From contig NZ_MOBK01000002.1 of assembly GCF_003732265.1 (NCBI RefSeq), forward strand, positions 248,001 through 312,000: a DNA stretch of 64,000 bases, in the 5' to 3' direction. Made by a program: the position numbers and the translations under genes. How positions within the stretch are numbered: the first letter of the stretch is position 1; each line of letters starts with the position of its first letter. Of the stretch, positions 8,567 to 19,205 are shown piece by piece. Below the pieces are notes generated by a model. The model searched no databases and had not been told where the DNA came from. It worked only from the letters and a program-made list of their open reading frames with translations. The DNA is from Pseudomonas brassicacearum. GTDB taxonomy: Bacteria; Pseudomonadota; Gammaproteobacteria; Pseudomonadales; Pseudomonadaceae.

Positions 8567-8592
8567 AAAACTTGACTCAGAATTCAAGTTTT
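8567..8592. repeat. Inverted repeat upstream of moaA
   Basis: AAAACTTGA and TCAAGTTTT form perfect nine-base arms around an eight-base loop, 34-59 bp before the moaA start codon. Two more inverted repeats lie further upstream (GCGCCAT/ATGGCGC at 8629-8653 and CAGCTGA/TCAGCTG at 8661-8679, the last overlapping the TetR stop). They may be an operator or transcript structures; none has a long T-run. Confidence 0.45.
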
Positions 8593-8672
8593 GGCAAGTC
8601 CCAAGCCTGAGTATATTCCTGCGGTACTGCGCCATATAGCGAAATCATGGCGCAATCAGGCAGCTGAATGGT

Positions 8673-9311
8673 TCAGCTGTTCGGAGTGTCGGTGTCGCGC
8701 TTGCGCTTGTTGCCCATGCGCACGCCGATGTCCATCAGGAACTGGAAGAAGCCTTCCTGATCTTCCAGCACATTGCTCCAGAACGGCGAGTGATACAGAG
8801 CAACAGCGCCATGCACCAGCGCCCAGGATGCGCAGTAATGGAAGTACGGCGGCACGTCTTCGAGCTTGCCTTCGCTGATCCGGCCTTTGATCAGCAGGGT
8901 CAGGCGTTCGAAGTTCGAGGCGCGGATCTTGTGCAGTTCCTCGACCATCTCGGGCACTTGATTGCCCTTGACCACCTTCTCTTCCAGGCGGTCGAACAAC
9001 CGATAACGTTGCGGATCGCGCATGCGGAATTCGAAGTAGGCCCGGGACAGCGCTTCCTTGTCCTTGTCGACATCGGCCGAATGCAACAGCTCGTTCAAAT
9101 CACGCTCGTAATCAAGCATCAGGCGCAGATAGATCTCTGCCTTGGATTTGAAGTGCTTGTAGATCGTGCCTTTGCCGATACCGACGGCATCAGCAATCAT
9201 CTCGACGGTGACACTGTCTTCACCTTGGTCGAGGAACAGCTTGAGCGCGGTATCGAGAATTTCTTGCTCGCGGCGACGAAACTCACGGACCTTACGAGGT
9301 TCTTTATGCAT
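8673..9311 (-). CDS. TetR/AcrR-family transcriptional regulator
   Basis: This regulator has an N-terminal TetR DNA-binding domain (residues about 12-58, with MIADAVGIGKGTIYKHFKSKAEIYL) and a helical ligand domain. From ATG 9311 it is 212 aa, starting MHKEPRKVREFRRREQEIL; a TTG at 9335 would add eight residues. Neither start has a strong Shine-Dalgarno. In pseudomonads a TetR gene lies at this position beside the rgsA sRNA and tatD. Its ligand and targets cannot be read from the sequence. The C-terminus is basic (RMGNKRKRDTDTPNS). Confidence 0.87.
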   Translation of the reverse strand: MHKEPRKVREFRRREQEILDTALKLFLDQGEDSVTVEMIADAVGIGKGTIYKHFKSKAEIYLRLMLDYERDLNELLHSADVDKDKEALSRAYFEFRMRDPQRYRLFDRLEEKVVKGNQVPEMVEELHKIRASNFERLTLLIKGRISEGKLEDVPPYFHYCASWALVHGAVALYHSPFWSNVLEDQEGFFQFLMDIGVRMGNKRKRDTDTPNS

Positions 9312-9497
9312 AAGAAAAGGTCTGTTGGGGGTCAAAATTCGAAGCCGCGTATTATGCCTAACTTACGCAAAAATGCACGGATCATCCGACCATATCTGTG
9401 TTTCTTGATGATTTCCCGCAGGCTCGCTCATTGATGAGAACTCTTCCGAAGCGGGCGTATTCCAAAATTGTTTAAAAACCGGTGCCCGTAAACTGGA

Positions 9498-9648
9498 CTA
9501 GGCGCAATAGTGATCAATACTTGAACTGTCGGCGAGACATCTCCCCCAAGTGTTGCGCCGATATTGGTACCAACGGACCGCGTACCATTGTTTTACTCCT
9601 AATGGTCTTAACCCGGATTCACCCCCCAGAACCCGGGTTTTTTTTGCC
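9498..9648 (+). ncRNA. rgsA: Small RNA matching RgsA (P16) by position
   Basis: This intergenic plus-strand segment contains no convincing ORF but ends in a strong factor-independent terminator. It lies between a TetR gene and tatD, which is exactly where RgsA, an RpoS-dependent stress sRNA of about 120 nt, is encoded in P. aeruginosa. The body contains an internal complementarity (GGTACCAACGGACCGCGTACC) and a single-stranded-looking TTTTACTCCTAATGG. The 5' end is approximate. The name rests on synteny and layout, as I could not align it. Confidence 0.68.
9608..9647 (+). terminator. Rho-independent terminator of the sRNA
   Basis: AACCCGG and CCGGGTT arms enclose a loop with CACCCCCCAGA, followed by a run of T residues. 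It lies on the plus strand, facing away from the TetR gene and converging on tatD. Confidence 0.85.
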
Positions 9649-9698
9649 TGCGATTTGACCCTGCGCAGCGAGCCTGCCCGCGATGGCGGCATTGAGTT

Positions 9699-10487
9699 CT
9701 AAACCGGTTTCACATGCGCCAAAGGGAACAGCCGCTTGAAATTCTCGGTGGTCTGCTCGGCAAATCGCTCGTAAGGCTCACCCCGCAACATCGCCAGAAA
9801 CTCCGCGACTTCCCTGACGTACTGCGGCAGGTTCGGCTTGCCGCGATACGGGATCGGCGCGAGGTAGGGCGAGTCGGTTTCCACCAGCAAGCGGTCGGCC
9901 GGCACTTTGCTGGCCACATCGCGCAGCGCGTCGGCATTGCGGAAAGTGACAATACCGGACAAAGAAATGTAATAGCCCATGTCCAGCGCGGCCTTGGCCA
10001 TGTCCCAGTCTTCGGTGAAGCAATGCAGCACGCCAGCCTGTGGCAGCGCCGCCTCTCGCAGCAAGCTTAAAGTATCGGCACGGGCGCCACGGGTGTGGAT
10101 GATCACTGGCTTGCCGGTCTGCTGCGCTGCCTGCAAATGAAGGCGGAACGACTCCTGCTGCAACTCGGCCGCTTCCGGTTCGTAGTGATAATCCAGACCG
10201 GTTTCACCAATCGCGACGACGCGCGGGTGGTTGAGCTCGCGCAACAACCAGTCCAGCGCTGGCGCAGCGCCCGGTTGCACGTCCAGCGGATGCACGCCGA
10301 CCGAACAATCGACGTCGTCATAACGTTCGGCCAGGGCTTTGACGTCGGCGGCGTTGTCGACACTGACGCCGATGCACAGAAAGTGCCCTACCCCGCGCTG
10401 ACGGGCAGCGTCGAGCGCAGCATCCAGGGAGCCGTCGTGGGCGGCGAGGTCGAGACGATCAAGGTGACAATGGGAATCTACGAGCAT
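9699..10487 (-). CDS. TatD-family metal-dependent hydrolase (DNase)
   Basis: This 262-aa TIM-barrel protein has the TatD metal sites DSHCHLD at residues 4-10, GETGLDYH, IIHTRGA, HCF and ETDSPYL. TatD-family enzymes are Mg-dependent 3'-5' nucleases implicated in DNA repair and RNA quality control. In gammaproteobacteria this gene (the YcfH subtype) follows holB and pilZ, as here. It begins 14 bp after the pilZ stop, so it is the last gene of the tmk-holB-pilZ-tatD operon. The length and motifs are normal. Confidence 0.92.
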   Translation of the reverse strand: MLVDSHCHLDRLDLAAHDGSLDAALDAARQRGVGHFLCIGVSVDNAADVKALAERYDDVDCSVGVHPLDVQPGAAPALDWLLRELNHPRVVAIGETGLDYHYEPEAAELQQESFRLHLQAAQQTGKPVIIHTRGARADTLSLLREAALPQAGVLHCFTEDWDMAKAALDMGYYISLSGIVTFRNADALRDVASKVPADRLLVETDSPYLAPIPYRGKPNLPQYVREVAEFLAMLRGEPYERFAEQTTENFKRLFPLAHVKPV

Positions 10488-10501
10488 AAAAGGGCTGCAA
10501 C

Positions 10502-10858
10502 TTACATCGTATGAGTGGGACGGTCGGATTTGAGGGCTCCGGCCAGGTGGGTTTCGATTCGACTGCGCGCCGTGTTGTCGCCGTCGTTGAACTGCACGCC
10601 GACCCCGGCGGCACGGTTGCCCTGAGCGCCTTTGGGGGTGACCCAGGTGACTTTGCCCGCGACCGGAATCTTTTCGGCTTCGTCCATCAGGTTCAGCAAC
10701 ATGAAGACCTCATCGCCCAACTTGTAGCTTTTATTGGTCGGGATAAACAGGCCGCCGTTCTTGATGAAGGGCATGTAGGCCGCGTACAGCACGGACTTGT
10801 CCTTGATGGTCAGGGACAAAATGCCGTTACGCGGCCCCGGGTTGACGAGTTCATTCAT
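10502..10858 (-). CDS. pilZ: Type IV pilus assembly protein PilZ
   Basis: This is the small PilZ protein needed for type IV pilus biogenesis. I start at ATG 10858 (118 aa, the usual PilZ length), which has GGAGG five bases upstream, rather than at the longer ORF start. The sequence MNELVNPGPRNGILSLTIKDK and WVTPKGAQGNRAAGVGVQF match the family. The RxxxR c-di-GMP-binding motif of other PilZ-domain proteins is absent, as is known for the founding PilZ. It sits between holB and tatD, its conserved position. Confidence 0.92.
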   Translation of the reverse strand: MNELVNPGPRNGILSLTIKDKSVLYAAYMPFIKNGGLFIPTNKSYKLGDEVFMLLNLMDEAEKIPVAGKVTWVTPKGAQGNRAAGVGVQFNDGDNTARSRIETHLAGALKSDRPTHTM

Positions 10859-10900
10859 GCGGACCTCCACTGCTGATGCACAGAGCATAGGCGCAGACGA

Positions 10901-12521
<1,621 letters not shown>

Positions 12522-12531
12522 TTATCAGAAA

Positions 12532-13767
12532 TTATTGCGGGCTTTGCGGAGCGACAGCTTCCGGCGCGGGCTCAGATGCAGGTGGAGGTGCAACTTCAGG
12601 TGCCGGAGCAGGTTCAGGCGTCGCTTCTTGCGGCGCTACGGAGGGCAAAGCCTCGGGATCAGGATTCGGCGAAGCCGCTGGAATCGGTGCCTCGGCTTCC
12701 GGTGCTTCGCCATTCACCGCCTCTGGCGCAGAGATCGGCGCCGGGCTGGAACGATAATCGGCGCGACGCTTGAGCTGGAACTCGCGCACTGCGTTGTTAT
12801 GGGCATCCAGATCATCGGAGAACACATGGCTGCCATCGCCGCGCGCGACGAAGTACAGGCTGTTGCCGGCCACCGGGTTCAAGGCGGCATGGATGGCTTC
12901 GCGGCCAACCATGGCAATCGGCGTCGGTGGCAGGCCCGAGATCACGTAAGTGTTGTACGGGGTCGCTTCCTTGAGATGGGCGCGAGTCAATTTGCCGCTG
13001 TAGCGATCACCCAGGCCATAGATCACCGTCGGGTCAGTCTGCAGCAACATGCCAATGGCCATGCGTCGAACAAAGACCCCGGCAATCTGCCCACGCTCTT
13101 GCGGCACGCCCGTTTCCTTCTCCACCAGCGAGGCCATGATCAGCGCCTGATAGGGTTCGGTGTACGGCGCATCAGCAGAACGTTGATCCCACTCTTTGGC
13201 GAGGACCTCGTCGAGGCGGTCATAGGCTTTTTTCAGCAGATCGACGTCGCTCATGCCACGCACGAAGCGATAGGTGTCGGGAAAGAAACGACCTTCCGGG
13301 AAAATCCCGCGGTGACCGAGTTTCTCCATGACCTGGCTATCGCTCAAACCTGCGATTGTCTGCTCGAGTTTTTCATCTTTGGCCAGGGCGGCGCGGACCT
13401 GGCGGAAATTCCAGCCCTCGACCAGCGTCACGCTGTACTGAACCATTTCGCCGCGTTTCCACAGGTCGATCAGCCCTTCTACCGTCATGCCCGGAAGCAT
13501 GCGGTATTCGCCACTGTGCAACGGTTGCTTGGGCAGATTGAAGCGCCAGTAAACGCGCAGCCAGAACGCGTCCTTGATGACGCCGTCAGCTTCGAGTCGA
13601 TAGAAGGTGCGGGTGGGTGTCGTGCCTTTGGGCACGTCCAGCAGCTCTTCCTGGGTGATGTTCAGCGGTTGTTCCAGCGCCGAATGGATTTTCCAGGCAG
13701 AAGCGCCCAGACACAGCCCCGCCAGTACCAATCCGGTTTCCAGCAGCAGCAAGAATTTACGTCTCAC
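12532..13767 (-). CDS. mltG: Endolytic murein transglycosylase MltG
   Basis: This inner-membrane YceG-family lytic transglycosylase cleaves nascent glycan strands. It has an N-terminal transmembrane helix (residues about 3-22), a LysM-like subdomain and the catalytic YceG domain with the active glutamate in SLVEKETGVPQERGQIAGVF. GTG at 13767 lies three bases after the pabC stop. Unusually, the last 75 or so residues form a Pro/Ala/Glu-rich tail (APEAEAPIPAAS, PEPAPAPEVAPPP), giving 411 aa instead of about 340 in E. coli. The tail would extend into the periplasm. Confidence 0.93.
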   Translation of the reverse strand: MRRKFLLLLETGLVLAGLCLGASAWKIHSALEQPLNITQEELLDVPKGTTPTRTFYRLEADGVIKDAFWLRVYWRFNLPKQPLHSGEYRMLPGMTVEGLIDLWKRGEMVQYSVTLVEGWNFRQVRAALAKDEKLEQTIAGLSDSQVMEKLGHRGIFPEGRFFPDTYRFVRGMSDVDLLKKAYDRLDEVLAKEWDQRSADAPYTEPYQALIMASLVEKETGVPQERGQIAGVFVRRMAIGMLLQTDPTVIYGLGDRYSGKLTRAHLKEATPYNTYVISGLPPTPIAMVGREAIHAALNPVAGNSLYFVARGDGSHVFSDDLDAHNNAVREFQLKRRADYRSSPAPISAPEAVNGEAPEAEAPIPAASPNPDPEALPSVAPQEATPEPAPAPEVAPPPASEPAPEAVAPQSPQ

Positions 13768-13770
13768 GTA

Positions 13771-14586
13771 TCAAGCATCCAGTAGCGCGCGGGCAATGGT
13801 TTGGAGTTTACGGGTGAGCGGCCCAACCGGCCAGCTCAGCGCAGCATAGGCGCGCACCGGCCAAACGCCATACACGCTGTTGCAGACAAAGACTTCATCG
13901 GCCCATTGCAGCTGTTCGAGCGTGATGTCGCTCACTTGCGTGGGGATCCCCGATGACTCGGCTTGAAACAATAATTCGGCACGCATCACACCGGCCACGC
14001 CGCAGCGTTTCAAATCGGCGGTGATCAGCACGCCATCGCGCACCAGGAACAGATTACTGAACACGCCTTCGATCACGCGACCGGCCTGATCCAGCATCAA
14101 GCCTTCGGCATGTTCGGTGTCATGCCATTCGGAGCGGGCAATCACTTGCTCAAGACGGTTCAAGTGTTTGAGCCCGGCAAGCAAGGGTTGTCTGGAAAGT
14201 CGTGTGGTACAGGGGAACAATCGAACGCCCTGCTCGGCGTGCCCAGCCGGATAAGCCGCGGGCGGATTGCCTTGCAGAATGCGTCGGGCTTGCGCCGAAG
14301 GATCAGGTGCATAACCGCGCAGACTGTCGCCGCGCGTGAGGATGAGCTTGAGCACGCCCTCACCAAGCGCTGCGGCATAGGCCAGCAATTCGTCGCGAAC
14401 CAGGTCGTGATCCGCCGTGATCGCCAGGCGCGAACAGCCTTGCGCCAGACGCGACAGATGCCGGTCCAGCAACAGCGGCTGCCCACCGTGCACGGCAATG
14501 GTCTCGAACAGACCATCACCGTAAGCCAGGCCGCGATCCTTCAGCGACAGAGCGTCAGCCGGCTGACCGTCGACCCAGCTGTCCAT
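13771..14586 (-). CDS. pabC: Aminodeoxychorismate lyase
   Basis: This 271-aa PLP enzyme of the branched-chain aminotransferase fold type IV makes p-aminobenzoate from aminodeoxychorismate for folate synthesis. The Schiff-base lysine lies in GLKHLNRLEQV, and the GVFSNLFLV and SVYGVWPV regions bind PLP phosphate and substrate. Its ATG overlaps the fabF stop by one base (TGATG), a coupling that is conserved in this cluster (acpP-fabF-pabC-mltG-tmk-holB). Domain length is normal. Confidence 0.94.
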   Translation of the reverse strand: MDSWVDGQPADALSLKDRGLAYGDGLFETIAVHGGQPLLLDRHLSRLAQGCSRLAITADHDLVRDELLAYAAALGEGVLKLILTRGDSLRGYAPDPSAQARRILQGNPPAAYPAGHAEQGVRLFPCTTRLSRQPLLAGLKHLNRLEQVIARSEWHDTEHAEGLMLDQAGRVIEGVFSNLFLVRDGVLITADLKRCGVAGVMRAELLFQAESSGIPTQVSDITLEQLQWADEVFVCNSVYGVWPVRAYAALSWPVGPLTRKLQTIARALLDA

Positions 14587-15830
14587 CAGTCAGCGAACCG
14601 GCGGAACACCAGCGAGCCGTTGGTCCCGCCAAACCCGAAGGAGTTCGACAACACCACATCGATGTCCATGTTGCGCGCCGTGTGCGGCACGAAGTCGAGG
14701 TCGCAACCTTCGTCCGGTTCATCGAGGTTGATGGTCGGCGGCGCGACCTGGCTGTTGATTGCCAACACGCTGAAGATCGCTTCGACGGCGCCCGCCGCAC
14801 CCAACAGGTGACCGGTCATGGACTTGGTCGAACTGACCGCCAGCTTGTAGGCGTGATCGCCGAACACCGACTTGATCGCGCAGGCTTCGGCAAGGTCGCC
14901 GGCCGAAGTCGAGGTGCCGTGGGCGTTGATGTATTGAACCTGATCAACGTTGACCTTGGCATCGCGCAGGGCGTTGGTGATGCAACGTGCAGCACCCGCA
15001 CCGTCTGCCGGTGGCGACGTCATGTGGTAAGCGTCGCCACTGGTGCCGAAGCCGATCAGCTCGGCATAGATGGTCGCGCCGCGCGCCTTGGCGTGTTCCA
15101 GCTCTTCTAGAACCAGAGCACCGGCACCGTCGGACAGGACGAATCCGTCACGGCCCTTGTCCCACGGACGGCTGGCACGGGTCGGCTCATCGTTGCGGGT
15201 CGACAGCGCGCGGGAAGCACCGAAGCCGCCCATGCCCAGGCCACACGCGGCCATTTCGGCGCCGCCGGCAATCATCACGTCGGCTTCGTCGTACATGATG
15301 TTGCGGGCTGCCATGCCGATGCAGTGCGTACCGGTGGTACACGCCGTGGCGATGGCGTAGTTAGGTCCCTGTGCACCCAGGTGGATGGACAGGAAACCGG
15401 AAATCATATTGATGATCGAGCCTGGCACGAAAAACGGAGAGATCCGCCGTGGGCCGGAATCATGCAGGGTGCGGCTGGTTTCTTCGATATTGGTCAGACC
15501 GCCAATACCCGAACCCATGGCCACGCCGATACGCTCGCGGTTGGCGTCAGTGACTTCCAACCCCGAGTTACGCACCGCCTGAAAACCTGCGGCCAGACCG
15601 TATTGAATGAACAGGTCGAGCTTGCGCGCTTCCTTGACCGACAGGTATTCCTCGACATTGAAGCCCTTTACCGAGCCGCCAAAACGGGTGGAATAGGCAG
15701 AAAGGTCGGTGTGTTCGATCAGACCAATGCCACTGCGGCCAGCCAGAATGCCCTGCCAACTGCTCGGCACATCCGTGCCCAGTGGCGACAACATACCCAT
15801 ACCGGTGACTACGACGCGTCTACGCGACAC
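14586..15830 (-). CDS. fabF: 3-oxoacyl-ACP synthase II (FabF)
   Basis: This 414-aa condensing enzyme elongates acyl-ACP with malonyl-ACP. It carries the catalytic Cys in [10 protein letters not shown] (about residue 164), His in [11 protein letters not shown], and Lys/His in [13 protein letters not shown]. Translation starts at GTG 15830 behind AAGGAG. It lies downstream of acpP across a terminator hairpin, so FabF would be made from readthrough of the acpP transcript or from a weak internal promoter. It is translationally coupled to pabC. Confidence 0.97.
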   Translation of the reverse strand: MSRRRVVVTGMGMLSPLGTDVPSSWQGILAGRSGIGLIEHTDLSAYSTRFGGSVKGFNVEEYLSVKEARKLDLFIQYGLAAGFQAVRNSGLEVTDANRERIGVAMGSGIGGLTNIEETSRTLHDSGPRRISPFFVPGSIINMISGFLSIHLGAQGPNYAIATACTTGTHCIGMAARNIMYDEADVMIAGGAEMAACGLGMGGFGASRALSTRNDEPTRASRPWDKGRDGFVLSDGAGALVLEELEHAKARGATIYAELIGFGTSGDAYHMTSPPADGAGAARCITNALRDAKVNVDQVQYINAHGTSTSAGDLAEACAIKSVFGDHAYKLAVSSTKSMTGHLLGAAGAVEAIFSVLAINSQVAPPTINLDEPDEGCDLDFVPHTARNMDIDVVLSNSFGFGGTNGSLVFRRFAD

Positions 15831-15875
15831 AGCACTCTCCTTTTTTCAAATGACGACTTTGCATCAGGCCTAAAG

Positions 15876-15910
15876 AAAAAACCGCACGCCGTGATGGCAG
15901 TGCGGTTTTT
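15876..15910 (-). terminator. Terminator/attenuator between acpP and fabF
   Basis: AAAAACCGCAC and GTGCGGTTTTT form perfect eleven-base arms with a 12-base loop. T-runs on both strands make it bidirectional. On the minus strand it follows acpP and precedes fabF, so it probably keeps the abundant acpP message separate from the fabF-pabC-mltG genes. Confidence 0.85.
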
Positions 15911-15939
15911 CCATGACAGCAAGCAACGATTACAAGCTA

Positions 15940-16176
15940 TTAAGCCTGGTGGTTAGTAACGTAATCGATTGCGGCTTGTACAGTAGTGATCTTCTCAGCT
16001 TCTTCGTCAGGGATTTCGGTCTCGAATTCCTCTTCCAGAGCCATCACCAGCTCAACGGTGTCAAGGGAGTCGGCACCCAGGTCTTCAACGAAGGAAGCAG
16101 TGTTAACCACTTCTTCTTCTTTAACGCCCAGTTGCTCAGCAACGATTTTCTTGACGCGCTCTTCGATGGTGCTCAT
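15940..16176 (-). CDS. acpP: Acyl carrier protein
   Basis: This 78-aa acidic protein carries growing fatty acyl chains. The 4'-phosphopantetheine attachment site is Ser37 in [19 protein letters not shown]. It has the standard length and strong similarity to E. coli AcpP. It is preceded by a good sigma-70 promoter and followed by a strong terminator, consistent with separate, high expression inside the fab cluster. Confidence 0.98.
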   Translation of the reverse strand: MSTIEERVKKIVAEQLGVKEEEVVNTASFVEDLGADSLDTVELVMALEEEFETEIPDEEAEKITTVQAAIDYVTNHQA

Positions 16177-16229
16177 ACCTTGTTTTCACTCCTAATGGAC
16201 AAATTCAGGCAGCTGGCCAGTGGGTAAGT

Positions 16230-16257
16230 GTATAGAAAGACTTTTCAGCTTTTCAAC
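16230..16257 (-). promoter_or_regulatory. Probable acpP promoter
   Basis: On the minus strand TTGAAA (16257-16252) and TATACA (16235-16230) are separated by 16 bases, upstream of the acpP start at 16176. An inverted repeat AGCTTT/AAAGCT (16248-16266) overlaps the -35, so a regulator could act here. Confidence 0.6.
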
Positions 16258-16367
16258 TGAAAGCTTCACTCCTCAAACCCGACAGCCCTCTGCCTATAAA
16301 TAGATTGCAGCTTTATAACGGATTTTAGACAGCTCGTATGACATTTTTTTGAAGCGATCCGTCACAT

Positions 16368-17111
16368 TTAACTCATGTACATCCCGCCGTTCACCGGGAT
16401 TGTAGCCCCAGTAACGTAAGCCGCACCGTCCGATGCAAGAAAAGCGACCACAGACGCGATCTCTTGTGCTTGTCCCAGACGGCCCAGCGGAATCTGCGTC
16501 TGCAAGGCTTCACGCTGCGCCTCGGGCAATTCGCGAGTCATATCGGTGTCGATGAACCCAGGGGCCACCGAGTTTACCGTAATCGAACGCGAACCGACTT
16601 CACGCGCCAGTGCACGGCTGAAACCTTCCAGACCGGCCTTGGCGGCAGCGTAGTTTACTTGGCCTGCGTTGCCCATGGCACCCACAACCGAGCCGATACT
16701 GATAATTCGTCCCCAACGGGCTTTGGTCATGCCGCGCAAAACGCCCTTGGAGAGGCGGAACAGACTGTTCAGGTTGGTATCGACAACGTCATGCCACTCG
16801 TCGTCTTTCATGCGCATCATCAGGTTATCGCGGGTGATACCGGCATTGTTGACCAGGATCGCCGGCGCACCAAACTGTGCAGTGATGCTCGCCAGTACCG
16901 CAGCAACAGATTCGTCGCTGGTGACGTTGAGCTCAAGACCGGTGCCTTGAATACCGTTTTCTTTCAGGGTCGCGGCGATGCGCTCGGCACCGGAAGCGGA
17001 GGTCGCGGTGCCAATCACGATGGCGCCCTGACGACCCAGTTCCAGGGCGATGGCCTGGCCAATGCCACGGCTCGCGCCGGTGACCAGTGCAACTTTACCT
17101 TGCAGGCTCAT
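16368..17111 (-). CDS. fabG: 3-oxoacyl-ACP reductase FabG
   Basis: This 247-aa SDR enzyme reduces 3-oxoacyl-ACP with NADPH. It has TGASRGIG at residues 11-18, NNAGITRDNL, Ser141, Tyr154 and Lys158 (NYAAAKAG), and the C-terminal GGMYMS end typical of FabG. It lies 16 bp after fabD and upstream of acpP with a 191-bp gap that holds the acpP promoter. Confidence 0.97.
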   Translation of the reverse strand: MSLQGKVALVTGASRGIGQAIALELGRQGAIVIGTATSASGAERIAATLKENGIQGTGLELNVTSDESVAAVLASITAQFGAPAILVNNAGITRDNLMMRMKDDEWHDVVDTNLNSLFRLSKGVLRGMTKARWGRIISIGSVVGAMGNAGQVNYAAAKAGLEGFSRALAREVGSRSITVNSVAPGFIDTDMTRELPEAQREALQTQIPLGRLGQAQEIASVVAFLASDGAAYVTGATIPVNGGMYMS

Positions 17112-17127
17112 GCAAGTTTCTCCTGAT

Positions 17128-18066
17128 TCAGGCCAGCGCTGCGCGAGCGGCAGCGAAAGCGTCTGGGGTATTGAGGTTGGATGTCGACACGCCTTCGGCG
17201 CAACGCTTGTTCAGACCGGCCAGCACTTTGCCAGGACCGCATTCGACCAATTGGGTCGCGCCCTTGGCAGCCAGTGCCTGGACCGATTCAACCCAGCGCA
17301 CGGGCTTGTAGAGTTGCTCAAGCAGATCACGCTTGAGGGTTTCCAGATCGGCCGGCACATTGGCGCTGACGTTCTGTACCACAGGGATCTGCGGCGCCTG
17401 CCAATTGATGGCGGCGATGGACTCGGCGAAACGCTCGGCTGCCGGACGCATCAGTTCACAGTGCGACGGCACGCTGACCGGCAATGGCATGGCGCGCTTG
17501 GCCCCACGAGCCTTACAGCCTTCGATGGCGCGCTCGACCGCTGCCTTGGCACCGGCGATGACCACCTGGCCCGGGGAGTTGAAATTCACCGCGCTGACCA
17601 CTTCGCCTTGCGCCGCTTCGGCACAGGCTGCCAGCACATCAGCATCTTCCAGACCGAGGATAGCGGCCATGCCGCCCTGCCCGGCCGGAACGGCTTCTTG
17701 CATCAACTGACCGCGACGCTCTACCAGTTTCACGGCGTCACCCAGACTCAAGCTGCCAGCAGCGACCAGGGCGCTGTATTCGCCCAGGCTGTGACCGGCA
17801 ACATAAGCCGGACGCGCGCCACCTTCGGCCAGCCACAGACGCCACAAGGCGATCGAGGCGGTGAGAATGGCCGGCTGGGTTTTATCGGTTTGATTGAGTT
17901 GCTCTTCCGGCCCTTGCTGGGTCAGTGCCCACAGGTCGTAACCCAGGGCATCGGAAGCTTCTTTGAATGTTTCGAGGACAACCGGATGTTGCGCGCCCAA
18001 CTCGGCCAGCATGCCGAGGGACTGCGAACCCTGTCCTGGAAAGACGAATGCGAGGGAAGCAGACAT
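17128..18066 (-). CDS. fabD: Malonyl CoA-ACP transacylase FabD
   Basis: This 312-aa enzyme transfers malonyl from CoA to ACP. The nucleophile is Ser93 in GHSLGEYSAL, the N-terminal FVFPGQGSQ forms the oxyanion loop, and His lies in SVPSHCELM. I start at ATG 18066 (MSASLAFVFPG); the longer frame to 18147 has no family support. The 124 bp before it, up to the plsX stop, include a small CGTCCC/GGGACG hairpin. Confidence 0.96.
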   Translation of the reverse strand: MSASLAFVFPGQGSQSLGMLAELGAQHPVVLETFKEASDALGYDLWALTQQGPEEQLNQTDKTQPAILTASIALWRLWLAEGGARPAYVAGHSLGEYSALVAAGSLSLGDAVKLVERRGQLMQEAVPAGQGGMAAILGLEDADVLAACAEAAQGEVVSAVNFNSPGQVVIAGAKAAVERAIEGCKARGAKRAMPLPVSVPSHCELMRPAAERFAESIAAINWQAPQIPVVQNVSANVPADLETLKRDLLEQLYKPVRWVESVQALAAKGATQLVECGPGKVLAGLNKRCAEGVSTSNLNTPDAFAAARAALA

Positions 18067-18190
18067 GTAACGAGCCCCTAATGATCTTGTCGTCGGAGAA
18101 ATGACGTCCCGCTTGGGGACGCAAGAAACTGACAGTTGGATGGCCAATTAAACTGAGCGGTCACATTTAAGCATTGTCTGACAAAAACGC

Positions 18191-19201
18191 CTAAAGCAAC
18201 AAATCCTCCAGACGACCGTGTATCCGTTCCGGCAGGTTTTCCTGAATCTCGATGAGCGCGCGGGAAATGGCGCTCTGGAAGCCCTGCACCCCCGCCGAAC
18301 CATGGCTCTTCACCACAATCCCCTGCAATCCCAGGAAGCTGGCACCGTTATGCCGTGCAGGCGCGAGATCGGCTTGCAGACGTTTCATCAACGGCAATGC
18401 CAGGGCGCCGACCATTTTCGAGGCGAGGTTTTTCTTGAACAAGTCTTCGATGCGCCCGGCAATCATGGTTGCCAGACCTTCGCTGGACTTGAGCAGGATA
18501 TTGCCGACAAAGCCGTCACACACCACCACATCCGCCTCGCCACGGTACAAACCGTCACCTTCGACAAAACCGATGTAATTGATGCCCCGGGCTGCCTGCA
18601 ACAAGGTGGCGGCCAGCTTGACCTGCTGATTGCCCTTGATGTCTTCGGTGCCGATATTCAGCAACGCGACACGCGGGCGAACAATGCCGAGCGTCTCCGC
18701 CGCCACCGAACCCATCACCGCGAACTGCAACAAGTGCTCGGCACTGCAATCGACGTTGGCGCCCAAGTCGAGCAACTGGCAGTAACCCTTCTGCGTCGGA
18801 ATCGCCGCCACCATCGCCGGACGGTCAATGCCCGGCAAGGTCTTGAGCACAAACCGCGACAACGCCATCAGCGCGCCGGTATTGCCGGCACTGACACAGG
18901 CCTGGACCTTGCCATCACGCAGCAACTCCAGCGCCACACGCATCGACGAATCAGGCTTGCCACGCAGGGCCTGCGCAGGCTTTTCGTCCATGGTGATGAC
19001 TTCGGTTGCGGGCACGATCGACAGGCGCGAGCGATCCACAGCCGATTGGCCAGAGAGCAATTCTTCAAGTAGGGAGGGTTGACCGACGAGGGTCAGGTGC
19101 AGCGAGGGTGTAGCAGACAGGCAAGCGAGGCTGGCCTGAACAATGCTGCGGGGACCGAAGTCCCCGCCCATTGCGTCAATCGCGATGACTTGAGCGGACA
19201 A
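18191..19201 (-). CDS. plsX: Phosphate acyltransferase PlsX
   Basis: This 336-aa peripheral membrane enzyme converts acyl-ACP to acyl-phosphate for phospholipid synthesis. [11 protein letters not shown] at the N-terminus, [10 protein letters not shown] and [14 protein letters not shown] match the family. It begins at TTG 19201, only 4 bp after rpmF, so it belongs to the yceD-rpmF-plsX operon, a conserved arrangement that links ribosome and lipid synthesis. Confidence 0.95.
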   Translation of the reverse strand: MSAQVIAIDAMGGDFGPRSIVQASLACLSATPSLHLTLVGQPSLLEELLSGQSAVDRSRLSIVPATEVITMDEKPAQALRGKPDSSMRVALELLRDGKVQACVSAGNTGALMALSRFVLKTLPGIDRPAMVAAIPTQKGYCQLLDLGANVDCSAEHLLQFAVMGSVAAETLGIVRPRVALLNIGTEDIKGNQQVKLAATLLQAARGINYIGFVEGDGLYRGEADVVVCDGFVGNILLKSSEGLATMIAGRIEDLFKKNLASKMVGALALPLMKRLQADLAPARHNGASFLGLQGIVVKSHGSAGVQGFQSAISRALIEIQENLPERIHGRLEDLLL

Positions 19202-19205
19202 GTGA

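Noticed and set aside
9661..9690. Single degenerate REP-like sequence before tatD
   Set aside because: Only one arm (GCAGCGAGCCTGCCCGCGATGG) is present, so it is too weak to list as a REP.
9498..9692. A 64-codon minus-strand frame over the sRNA
   Set aside because: No Shine-Dalgarno, no recognised family and it runs through the terminator hairpin.
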